This document shows, one piece after another, positions 9,334 to 19,159 of a stretch of 64,000 bases of DNA. Under the pieces are notes generated by a model that was given only the letters and a program-made list of their open reading frames with translations, was not told the DNA's origin and searched no databases. Made by a program: the position numbers and the translations under genes. This DNA comes from Caulobacter sp. 17J65-9 (GTDB lineage: Bacteria > Pseudomonadota > Alphaproteobacteria > Caulobacterales > Caulobacteraceae): contig NZ_JAAIVC010000002.1 in assembly GCF_010975005.1 (NCBI RefSeq), forward strand, positions 18,192 through 82,191, read 5' to 3'. Position 1 is the first letter of the stretch. Each line of letters begins with the position of its first letter.

Positions 9334-9927
9334 GTGTTCATTGTGGATCGACTGTCCGGCCTGCTGCGCACGCCCAGCCTCGAGTGGGAGCGGATCGCCG
9401 AGGCGCCCGGGCCGCTCTGGGCCCTGGCGCTGAGCGTGGTCATGGCGTCGGTCGCCGCGCTCGGACTGCAGTTCCTGATCCCGACCGGCGCCGTGGCCTG
9501 GGCGGGGCGCGACTACGCCGGCTTCTACGCCGCGGCGGCCGTGCATGTGTCGGCGAGCGTTGTCCTGATCATGCTGGTCGCGCGCCTGCTGCAGGGGCGC
9601 GCCAGCGCCTCGCAGGCCCTGGCGCTGGTCGGCTGGGCCGGGCCGGCCTTCTGGCTGGGCGTCGCCCTGACCTCGTGGAGCGACCTGCTCGCCGCCATCC
9701 TGTTCCTCTACGCCACCTACCAGCTGTTCGTGGGCCTGCCGCGCGTACTGAAGACGTCCGAGGCGGCGGGCGCGGCCTTGCCGATCCTGGTGTTCTGCGC
9801 CCTGGTCGCGTCCGCGGCGACGGCGACCAAGGTGCGCGACGCGATCGCGCCCGACCTGACGAAGGACGCGCAGGCGCAGAGCGTCGTGCTGCCTGGCGTT
9901 GCGGCTTATTCCACCGCGCCGAGGTAG
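9334..9927 (+). CDS. YIP1 family multi-pass membrane protein
   Basis: A 197-residue hydrophobic protein with about five membrane segments and the Yip1-type N-terminal pattern in which a short amphipathic stretch (RLSGLLRTPSLEWERIAE) precedes the first helix. Bacterial function is unknown. The start is GTG at 9334, with GGGAGAAG just upstream. Its last codons and the TAG stop at 9925 lie inside a sequence that is antisense to a duplicated 3' end of alr (see 9906-9951), which suggests that this gene and alr were once convergent and overlapping. Confidence 0.75.
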   Translation: MFIVDRLSGLLRTPSLEWERIAEAPGPLWALALSVVMASVAALGLQFLIPTGAVAWAGRDYAGFYAAAAVHVSASVVLIMLVARLLQGRASASQALALVGWAGPAFWLGVALTSWSDLLAAILFLYATYQLFVGLPRVLKTSEAAGAALPILVFCALVASAATATKVRDAIAPDLTKDAQAQSVVLPGVAAYSTAPR

Positions 9928-9951
9928 CGGCGCTCGACCCGTGGACCGATG
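9906..9951 (-). repeat. Duplicated 3' end of alr (left copy of direct repeat)
   Basis: Read on the minus strand this segment encodes [14 protein letters not shown] and a TAA stop, nearly the same as the C-terminus of the intact alr ([17 protein letters not shown]) at 11888-11933. From 9910 to 9951 I count 39 of 42 bases identical to 11892-11933. Only the last 14 codons or so of alr are present. The two copies bracket the low-GC WD40 gene, like a target duplication or the trace of recombination at the alr 3' end. Confidence 0.85.
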
Positions 9952-9977
9952 GGGCCGCTGGCCGCCGCCCTGCGACG

Positions 9978-11842
9978 TCAGCGCGGTGGCGATATCCGAG
10001 CGATCGCAGCGCTACCGTTCCAGTTCAGGACCAGGGATGCCTCATGGCTGTCGGCGTCGGGGACTAGATGGATTTCCTCTGCACGCGTACAGGAAACGAG
10101 TTCGTCCCCTGAGTTCGCATCCCAAACTCCAACGCCGCCAGCCCGAACCGAGCTCCCTTTGAGTGCAAGCGTGAGCGCGCCGAGGGATGCGTAAGACATG
10201 GTGGCGTTGCTTCCCAGGTCCGCGATCTCGCGCCTTCCCGCGACGTCCCACAAGATGGTGTGAGGCTCGCCTGCGGCCCTACGGTCGATGCGAACCGCGC
10301 TCCGTCGTCCGAGAACTCTCCGTCGGACGTGGAGCTCTTTTCGCCGAGGTCGGCCAGGCGGACACCATTGTCGAGATCCCAGAGCGTGGGCTGCTCGTCG
10401 CCGTCGATCGCCAGGAACCGCTCGTCAGCCGAAAATGTGAGGTCCGCGAACCGCTGGTGCCGGCCGGTGACGACGTGCTTTCCGTCCCGTGCCCTCCAGA
10501 GCTCGGTCGCCCCCTTCGCCCGGCTCAGGACAACCCAGGAGTCGCCAGGCGAAAGCTCAAAGTAGTCGTTTCCGGTGATGTCGCTGTCCGCGTGCACGGC
10601 GCCTAGCTCTCGAATTGGGCGGCCAGTACGGGTGTTCCACAACGTAAGGACGCCGAAACGGTCACGCGCGATGAGACGCTCGCCGTCCTGTGTGAACAGG
10701 AACTCTTTTGGCGCACTGACTTCGGGATGTCCGAGTTCGTCGTACCAAGGCGGCTCGATCTCGGCGGACTTCGTAAAAGCCCCAAGCTGGGCGAGCCGCC
10801 GCCGTTTGGCGAGGTCCCAGAGAACCGCGTTTCCGTCCGGATAGCGCGCGATGAGGGTGCGGCCGTCCGGGGCGAGGCGTACCCGGAACTTGTCGACCAT
10901 CTTAGGAGGGTCGGCTACGCGGCCCAGGTTCAGATGGACTTGGCCGGTGCGTACGTCGAGGACCGCGACTCGTCCGTCCTCTGAAGGCGTCACGACGTAA
11001 GTTCCATCGGCGGTGAACGGCTGACCTGTACGATGCTCCCACAGGTCGCCCGGATCGCCCCCTGTCGCCAGTTGGCGACCGGTGTGGGCGTCCCAGAGCG
11101 CCACCCCTGGAGCGCCCCAAGGGCCGGCCGTGATCAGGCGATCGCCCGTTCGATTGTACAGAGCGCTCGTATCCTCGACGAAGGTCGCGAGCAGGCGGCC
11201 GTTCGACACGTCCCAGAGCTCGGACCGACCTCCCAGGATGTCGACGATGAGGCTGCGCCCGTCCGGCGACCGATCCACGGAGGCTTTGCCAGGATCGCCC
11301 TGCATGGAGGTGAGGAGAGCGCCAGTATGGCTGTCGTGGATTGCGATTCGACCGTCGAGCGTGCGTGAGACGATGCGGGAGGCGTCATCCGTGAGCTGTA
11401 CCGAGCTACCGTTGAACGGTACGGCGGGAACCGTAGCGACGGGCTCCCCGGTCAAGGTGTCCCAGAGCACGACGGGCTGCACCTCGCTTGACCACAGCTC
11501 GTAGCGGCGGTCCCGAGAAGCGCTCCAATACTCCCATCGATCTGTAGGTGGCGTGCTCGGATAGAGTTCGCGAAGGAGCCGTCCCGTGCGGGTTTCCCAG
11601 AGACGCACCGGGCCGTGTCCATGCCCTCGAGACCGAATGCTCCTGCGATCCGCCACGAAAGTGAACCCGTCGACGTCCTCGAGAACGACAGGCGTCTGAA
11701 CGGACCACCCTGCCGTGGTCGCAGCTTCAGTGACTGAGCAGACAGGCGTGTCCTGCGCGTTGGCTGCGTCCGCCCAGGCGAATGCGACCACGCTAGCGAG
11801 AAGCGCGCGTCGCCACGATGCTTCGAAGACTTTCCCCCACAT
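9978..11842 (-). pseudogene. Secreted WD40-repeat protein, broken by a frameshift near 10275
   Basis: The frame from 11842 encodes a signal peptide (cleavage after about residue 29, ANA-Q) and then many WD40-type blades with motifs such as LWETRTGRLL, LWDTLTGEPV, LWDAHTGRQL, LDVRTGQVHL, LWNTRTGRPI and LWDLDNGVRL. After GARFASTVGP the frame loses all blade character and runs on to 10064. The blade pattern resumes in another frame (ILWDVAGRREIADLG, VWDANSGDELV) and stops at 9978. One extra base in the GGGCCGCAGG stretch (about 10273-10280) would restore one frame of about 621 residues, so this is a single-base deletion or a sequencing error. Sampled lines are 57-62% G+C against above 70% in alr. 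It lies 45 bases downstream of alr on the same strand and is probably co-transcribed with it. Function unknown. Confidence 0.8.
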
Positions 11843-11887
11843 GCTCGCAGGAGACTGGCCGAACGCCGTGCGGTCAAGCTTGCGGCG

Positions 11888-12991
11888 TCAGTCCACCGCG
11901 CCGAGGTAGCGCCGCTCGACCCGCGGGCCGATGCGGGTCAGCAGCTCGTAGGCGATGGTGCCGGCGCGGGCGGCGGCCGTGTCGACCGGCAGGTTCGGGC
12001 CAAACAGCTCGACGCGCTCGCCCGGGCGGGCGTCGTCGCAACCGGTGACGTCGACGGTCGTCAGGTCCATGGACACGCGGCCGAGCAAGGCGCGCTCGGC
12101 GCCGGCGAACCAGACCGCGCCGTTGGGCGAATTGGCGCGCAGGACGCCGTCGGCGTAGCCGATGCCGACGGTGGCGGCGCGGGTGGGCTGGGCGGCCGTC
12201 CAGCCGCCGCCGTAGCCGACCGTCTCGCCCGGGGGCACGGCGCGCACCTGCAGGATCTCGGCCTCCAGGGTGGCGACCGCCTTCACGCGCGGGTCGAAGC
12301 GCTCCTCCGGCCCGCCGCCGTAGAGGGTGACCCCCGGACGGGTCAGGTCGAACAGGTAGTCGTCGCCCAGGAAGCTGCCGCCGGAATTGGCCAGGCTGGC
12401 GCGGGCGTTGGGGAACAGGGCGGCGGCCTCGGCGAAACGGCCGCGCTGGCGCCGGTTCATCGGATTGCCCGGCTCGCCGCCGCAGGCCAGGTGGCTCATC
12501 ACCATGCGCACGTCCAGGCCCGACAGCCGGTCGGGCGACAGGGCCATGGCCTCCAGCTCCTCGGGCCGCACGCCCAGCCGGTTCATGCCGGTGTCGACGT
12601 GCAGCGCCGCGGGGAGCACGCCGGTCCCGCGCGAATAGGCTTGCCAGGCCGCGGCTTGCGCGACGCTGCTGAGAACCGGGATCAGGTCGGCGGCGTGCAG
12701 GCGGGCGGCCTGGCCGTCCGGGCAGCCGTCCAGCACGTAGATGGTCGCTGGCCGGTCCGGGCCTAGGGCCTCGCGCAGGTGTTCGCCGCCGGCCACCCGC
12801 GCGGTGAAGAAGGTGCGCGCGCCCTCGGCCCACAGCCGGCGCGCCACCGGCGCCGCGCCCATGCCGTAGCCGTCCGCCTTCACCACCGGAGCGACCTCGG
12901 CGCGTCCGGACTGGCCGATCAGCAGGCGGTAGTTGGCGGCGAGCGCGTCGAGATCGACGGTCAGGCGGGCGGTCGCCGGGGCGTAGGACAT
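11888..12991 (-). CDS. alr: Alanine racemase
   Basis: PLP enzyme that interconverts L- and D-alanine for peptidoglycan. The 367-residue protein carries the PLP lysine motif [10 protein letters not shown] (Lys near 38), a D-Ala site region MVMSHLAC, and [14 protein letters not shown] towards the C-terminus. The ATG at 12991 is preferred over an in-frame TTG one codon upstream. The 3' 40 or so bases recur at 9906-9951 on the far side of the WD40 gene. It follows dnaB in the same direction with an 85-base gap. Confidence 0.94.
   Translation of the reverse strand: MSYAPATARLTVDLDALAANYRLLIGQSGRAEVAPVVKADGYGMGAAPVARRLWAEGARTFFTARVAGGEHLREALGPDRPATIYVLDGCPDGQAARLHAADLIPVLSSVAQAAAWQAYSRGTGVLPAALHVDTGMNRLGVRPEELEAMALSPDRLSGLDVRMVMSHLACGGEPGNPMNRRQRGRFAEAAALFPNARASLANSGGSFLGDDYLFDLTRPGVTLYGGGPEERFDPRVKAVATLEAEILQVRAVPPGETVGYGGGWTAAQPTRAATVGIGYADGVLRANSPNGAVWFAGAERALLGRVSMDLTTVDVTGCDDARPGERVELFGPNLPVDTAAARAGTIAYELLTRIGPRVERRYLGAVD
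11892..11933 (-). repeat. Right copy of the alr 3'-end direct repeat
   Basis: This is the genuine 3' end of alr and the partner of the copy at 9910-9951, 1,982 bases away in the same orientation. The match starts with 20 identical bases, then 11 and 6 with single mismatches between them. A weaker match extends a further dozen bases beyond the alr stop. Confidence 0.85.
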
Positions 12992-13076
12992 CAAGGGGAC
13001 TCGAAGGGGGGAGGCGGGCCCTGTCCTATCCGCCCGCGCGGCGGAAGCGAAGGGGCCCGCGTGCGGCGAACCGCCC

Positions 13077-14582
<1,506 letters not shown>

Positions 14583-14886
14583 GGGCGAAAGGCATACCGG
14601 AGCCTGCCGCGCAGGCGAGTCGGCGACGCGCCGCAGCCGTTAACAATTGGCCCTGTCCTGTGGATGTTCTCCTTTCGGCGCAAGGCCCGGGCGTTCGGCG
14701 AACGCCGGGCGGCGCGGTGTCGCAGGCCGTCCACCAAGCGGACTTGCGGCTATGGAGACCTTTGCGGACGCTTCGTGCGGACCAGGTTCACCGCAAATCG
14801 TCCGGGTTGGTCGCGGTCGGCTTTCCCCGTGTGCAGCCAGGATTTGAAGTCCGCCTTCGGACGCGTGGTCCGCGCGGGGAGCCGCA
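14583..14886. other. Intergenic region between dnaB and the PLC-like gene
   Basis: A 304-base divergent spacer that should contain both promoters. It has one small palindrome (GCGTTCGGCGAACGC, about 14691-14705). No conserved RNA, CtrA-type TTAA-N7-TTAA box or convincing ORF was found. Confidence 0.5.
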
Positions 14887-17886
14887 ATGCAATTCGTTCG
14901 CCGGTCGCGAAAGGTCGCCTTCGGCCTGGCGCTCACCGCGGTCCTGGGGGCGCTGCCCACGCCCGCCCTTGCGTGGAAGCCCAAGACGCACGTCTATCTG
15001 GCCGAGCTGGCGATGCGGGACGCCGTCGACGACGGCAAGGTGACGATCTACCAGACCGACTACGCCACGGGCCGGATCATCGGCCCGCTGGGCGATTTCG
15101 AAGTCCGCCCCGAGGTGGTGGCGGCGATGAGAGCCAAGCCGGAGCAGTATCTGGCCGGCGTCGTCGGTCCCGACGCGTACCCCGACCTGATGACCGGACA
15201 ACAGGTCATTCACCCGGGCACCAACCCCAGCCTGCTGGGCGATCCGGCTCACAACGAGCCCGCCAGCGTCGGCGGCGCCGACGCCTGGCTGACCTATCTC
15301 TGGCGACTGGCTTACGGCCGAAAGGACCCGAACGCCGAGCGGGTGCGCGAGGCGCTGAACCGCGGTCCGCTAGGCGAAGTCGCTCCGCCGACGGACACGC
15401 CCGAGATCCGCGCCTTCGTGGCCGGCTACATGACGCACGCCGCCGGCGACATGTTCATGCACACCTTCGTCAATCACTATGCGGGTGGCGACTTCGCGAT
15501 CCAGCCGGACCCGCGCAACGCCATCAAGCACGTGGTGCTGGAAGGCTATGTCGGCAAGCGCACGCCCGACACGCACGCCCGGACCAGCATCGAGGGCGTG
15601 GACGAGTTCATCTACCGCTACATGGTTCGCGCCTATCCCGGCTCGGTGCTGGAAGAGCGGCTGCTCCGGGGCGGCACGCAGGCGTCGGTTCCCTCCATCT
15701 TTTCCAACCTGCGCAACGGCTTGCAGCGGGACGTCGACAGCTACGATCGCGAGCGCCTGGCGCGCTCAGGCCCGTCGCGCGTCGCCTATTCCACCGCCAA
15801 CGGTCCGGTGGCGGAATACAAGCGCGCCTGGATCGCGGACATCGACCGGGGGCTGCGCGCCTGGCCGCGCGTATCGCACGAGATCTCGCAGGCGATCGTC
15901 TACAATCCCGACGGCGACGGTGCGGACATCGCCCGGGCCAAGGAAGTCGCTTCGGCCTATCTGGGCGACCACCTGCTCAGCATGGCGGGTGCGCCCGACG
16001 CCGTCATCGCCACGGCCCAGTTCATCGCCGACACGGTCGACGCCATTCTGCCCGACTTCATGCTGGCGCCGCTTGAGGCGCTGAAGAAGGAGTTGCTGAA
16101 CTGGCTGGTGAAGCAAGCCACCGGCATGTCGCCGGAAGAGATCAAGGGCTACCTCAGCAACCCCGAGACCCATTTCGACCGAGTGATGAACGCGCCTGGC
16201 GGCGGGTACGGCGGGCGCGCTCCGACCCTGACGACCCTGGCCGCCTTCAACCGCGACGTCCTGAAGATCGCAGATCCGGGCGCCCAGCACATGGACCGGA
16301 AGTTCGATCCGAACGGCTTCGCGCCGGCCTTCAACACGCTCCAGATGACCAAGCTGATGTACCTCAGCGAAAAGGGCATGGCCGACCTGCTCGCGGCGCT
16401 GAAGGCCAAGGGGCTGACGACGCCGGAGATGCCCAAGGGCGTCGCCTACGAAACCGCCATGCTGGGGTTCCTGACGTCGATGGACGGGGACAACCGCTGG
16501 CAAGGCCTGGCCCACGGTTCCACGAAGGCCGAGGGGCGCGCCTTCTTCCTGGCGCGTGACGGGGCCGACGCGTGGCGCAATCTGTTCATGCGCCAGATCG
16601 GCGAGCGCGCCGACTGGCCTGCCTCCAGCGCTCCGGCCCAGGAGGCCGGCGGGCCGCCGGACGACACCGGCTTCGTTCGTATCGACTGGTGGGCGGCGCG
16701 CGTCGACAAGGTCGAATACGACGACGGCAAGGGCCGCAACGTCGCCGTCACCATGACCTTCCGCAACGACAGCAACGAAACGCATTCGTTCTCGGACAAG
16801 ATCGCCAAGCCGGTGCGGGCCTTGCTGAACGCGGGCGACACGCGGCTTTCCCCTGTCAGGATGGACTACCTCAACACTGACGAAGCCCGCATGCCGGCGT
16901 GGCACTATCCACCGACGAGCCCGATCCCCCGCAAGGGCCGGATCACGGTGCGGTTCGTTTTCGACGTAGGGGAGAGCGTCAGGCAGCGCACGGTGCACAG
17001 CGTCTCGATCATCGAGCAGCATCCCCGCTCGGCGCTCACGCCGGCGGTGGTGACCGACGCGGGAGCGAAGGATTTCCCGCTCGACCGCCTGAACCTGGAC
17101 GGCAGCGTCGGCGTCAAGCCCGCGCCGACCCTGCCGCCCGTCAGCACCGACCTGGAACAGCTGAAGAAATACGAAGGGCGCTATCGCACCAACCGCGGCA
17201 CCATCATCAAGCTGGCGGTCGTCGACGGCGAGCTGACGGGCGAGGCCATGACCGTCGACTATCCCACCCCCAAGGAAATGGTGAAGCTGAAACTCTACGC
17301 CGACGGCGCCCTGAGAGGCGCCATGCGCGAAACCAACGGCCCGGGCCTCTACGCCTGGCTTGATCTGGAGGTCCGTTTCGCACCGGACGCCTCGAGTTTC
17401 ACGGGCCAGGGCGTCTACACGACCGCGAAAACCAGTCCGCCGACCGCCTATTCCGGCAAGCGCGTGGCCGACACGGCCGCCAAGACCGGTCCGGCCGCCT
17501 GTCAGGCGCCGGTCGGAAAGCCCCAGCGCATCGGACCCTATGACGTGGCCTTCGTCTGCCTCCAGAAGGGCGACGACGGGGACTGGGAATCGACATGGTC
17601 GCTGACCAATCGGACCCAGGATCCGACGACGGTGCAGCTCAGCGACCTGAGCGTCGTCATATCGGACGCCACCGGCAAGTCGAACGAGGCCTACGGCCCG
17701 TACCACTACGCCGGTGAAACGGGCCGCCGGGTCCGGCGGAGCGGATTCGAGATCCCGCCGGGGACGGAGACCCAAATCCGCTTCTGGCACTCGCGATCAC
17801 GAGACCTGAAACCCGTCAGCTACGCCTTCAAGGTGAAGGGGCAAGCGGGGCAGGGGGAGTTGCCTGCCGATCCCGACGCCCCATGA
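14887..17886 (+). CDS. Secreted zinc-dependent phospholipase C-like protein (999 aa)
   Basis: A large exported protein. The signal peptide ends ALA at residue 29, leaving Trp30 as the mature N-terminus; in zinc-dependent phospholipase C / S1-P1 nuclease-fold enzymes the N-terminal Trp is itself a zinc ligand. Further candidate ligands are His34, Asp96 or Asp100 (GPDAYPD), His109, His184 and Asp188 (HAAGD), His192 or His197, and His215/Glu219 (HVVLE); the H-x3-D and H-x3-E spacings agree with B. cereus PLC. The catalytic-type domain covers about residues 30-330. The remaining ~650 residues are unassigned and include beta-rich regions (about 600-720 and 860-999) and a stretch near 750-860 resembling a small-molecule-binding or protease-associated beta-barrel. 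Substrate unknown. Confidence 0.75.
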   Translation: MQFVRRSRKVAFGLALTAVLGALPTPALAWKPKTHVYLAELAMRDAVDDGKVTIYQTDYATGRIIGPLGDFEVRPEVVAAMRAKPEQYLAGVVGPDAYPDLMTGQQVIHPGTNPSLLGDPAHNEPASVGGADAWLTYLWRLAYGRKDPNAERVREALNRGPLGEVAPPTDTPEIRAFVAGYMTHAAGDMFMHTFVNHYAGGDFAIQPDPRNAIKHVVLEGYVGKRTPDTHARTSIEGVDEFIYRYMVRAYPGSVLEERLLRGGTQASVPSIFSNLRNGLQRDVDSYDRERLARSGPSRVAYSTANGPVAEYKRAWIADIDRGLRAWPRVSHEISQAIVYNPDGDGADIARAKEVASAYLGDHLLSMAGAPDAVIATAQFIADTVDAILPDFMLAPLEALKKELLNWLVKQATGMSPEEIKGYLSNPETHFDRVMNAPGGGYGGRAPTLTTLAAFNRDVLKIADPGAQHMDRKFDPNGFAPAFNTLQMTKLMYLSEKGMADLLAALKAKGLTTPEMPKGVAYETAMLGFLTSMDGDNRWQGLAHGSTKAEGRAFFLARDGADAWRNLFMRQIGERADWPASSAPAQEAGGPPDDTGFVRIDWWAARVDKVEYDDGKGRNVAVTMTFRNDSNETHSFSDKIAKPVRALLNAGDTRLSPVRMDYLNTDEARMPAWHYPPTSPIPRKGRITVRFVFDVGESVRQRTVHSVSIIEQHPRSALTPAVVTDAGAKDFPLDRLNLDGSVGVKPAPTLPPVSTDLEQLKKYEGRYRTNRGTIIKLAVVDGELTGEAMTVDYPTPKEMVKLKLYADGALRGAMRETNGPGLYAWLDLEVRFAPDASSFTGQGVYTTAKTSPPTAYSGKRVADTAAKTGPAACQAPVGKPQRIGPYDVAFVCLQKGDDGDWESTWSLTNRTQDPTTVQLSDLSVVISDATGKSNEAYGPYHYAGETGRRVRRSGFEIPPGTETQIRFWHSRSRDLKPVSYAFKVKGQAGQGELPADPDAP

Positions 17887-19152
17887 CTACTCCGCCGCCA
17901 ACGCCGCCGGTTCCGCCGTCTGCGCGACCCGTCCTTCGTAGACCGCGACGTCGAGGAGGCCTTCCTCGCGGGCGACCAGCACGGGCACCAGCATCTGGCC
18001 GGTGACGTTGGTGGCCGTGCGCATCATGTCGACGATGCGGTCGATGGCGACCAGCAGGCCCAGGCCCTCCAGCGGCAGGCCGGCGGTGGACAGGGTCAGG
18101 GTCAGCATGACCGTGGCGGTGCCCGGCACGCCGGCGGTGGCCAGCGAGCCGAGGACGGCGGTGAGCGCGATCAGGCCGTAGTGCGCCCCGGTCAGCTCCA
18201 CGCCGAAGTAGCGGGCCACGAAGATCGAGGCGATGGCCGGATAGATCGCGCCGCAGGCGTCCATCTTCATGTTCGCGCCCAGCGGCACGGCGAAGCCGGC
18301 GTAGGCCTGGGGCACGCCCAGCCGGTCGATGGTCGTGCGCAGCGACACCGGCAGGGTGCCGATACTCGACGCGCTGGCGAAGGCGGTCTGCTGGGCGGGC
18401 AGGGCGCCCCTGAAGAACGGCAGGGCCTTCAGGCCGTGCAGCTTCAGGAGGCCGCCGTAGACCACGACGATGTGCACCAGGCAGGCGACGTAGACGGCGA
18501 CGATGAACTTGGCCAGCGGGGCCAGCGAGGCCAGGCCGTAATGGCCAACCACGCCGGCGATCAGGCCGAACACGCCGATGGGCGTCAGCTGGATGATCCA
18601 GCGGGTGATTTGGAAGATCAGGCTGGAGCCCTCGTCCAGCAGGGCGCGAAGCCGGGCGGTCTTGTCGCCCAGCGCCAGCAGGCCGGCGCCGACGAAGCCG
18701 GCGACGACCAGCACCTGCAGCACCTTGCCCTCGGCCAGGGCCGCGAACAGGTTGGCCGGCGCGAGGCCGACCAGCACTTCGGTGATCGTCGGGATCTCCT
18801 TCAGGACGACCGGTTCGGTCACCAGGTTGGAGACCCCGGCGCCCGGATCGAACAGCAGGCCGAAGCCCAGGCCCACCCCGACCGCCAGGGTCGAGGTGGC
18901 GACGAACCAGGCCAGGGTGCGCCCGCCCAGGCGGGCGGCGTTGCCGACGCCGGCCAGCTTGGGGAGGCTGGTGGCCACGGTGAAGAACACCAGCGGCACG
19001 ACCAGCATCTTGATCAGGTTCACGTACAGGTCGCCCAGCGGCCCGAACCAGGGCTCGGCCTGCGGCCCGGCCAGGGCCCCGGCGAGAACGCCGAGACCGA
19101 AGCCGACCGCCACCTTCCGCCAGAGCGGCTGTTTCAGCAGAAATTTCAACAT
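17887..19152 (-). CDS. Dicarboxylate/amino acid:cation symporter (DAACS family)
   Basis: A 421-residue inner-membrane secondary transporter of the glutamate/C4-dicarboxylate/cystine symporter family. Visible motifs are the serine-rich re-entrant loop AFASASSIGTLPVS, the substrate and cation site GANMKMDACGAIYPAI, and GVPGTATVML with DRIVDMMRTATNV. The start is ATG 19152, preceded by GGTGAG; it lies 7 bases after the TonB receptor stop, so the two form one operon under the SAM riboswitch at 21854-21960. Because the family includes cystine carriers of TcyP/YdjN type, a sulfur amino acid is a reasonable substrate guess, but glutamate or dicarboxylate cannot be excluded from motifs alone. Confidence 0.85.
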   Translation of the reverse strand: MLKFLLKQPLWRKVAVGFGLGVLAGALAGPQAEPWFGPLGDLYVNLIKMLVVPLVFFTVATSLPKLAGVGNAARLGGRTLAWFVATSTLAVGVGLGFGLLFDPGAGVSNLVTEPVVLKEIPTITEVLVGLAPANLFAALAEGKVLQVLVVAGFVGAGLLALGDKTARLRALLDEGSSLIFQITRWIIQLTPIGVFGLIAGVVGHYGLASLAPLAKFIVAVYVACLVHIVVVYGGLLKLHGLKALPFFRGALPAQQTAFASASSIGTLPVSLRTTIDRLGVPQAYAGFAVPLGANMKMDACGAIYPAIASIFVARYFGVELTGAHYGLIALTAVLGSLATAGVPGTATVMLTLTLSTAGLPLEGLGLLVAIDRIVDMMRTATNVTGQMLVPVLVAREEGLLDVAVYEGRVAQTAEPAALAAE

Positions 19153-19159
19153 GCTGGGC

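Noticed and set aside
10064..10265. C-terminal part of the WD40 frame as written (GMRTQGTNSFPVRVQRKSI end)
   Set aside because: It loses all blade pattern after the frameshift; the alternative frame keeps it to 9978, so this end is an artefact of the shift.
12992..12994. TTG as start of alr
   Set aside because: It is directly followed by ATG; the ATG is the more likely start.
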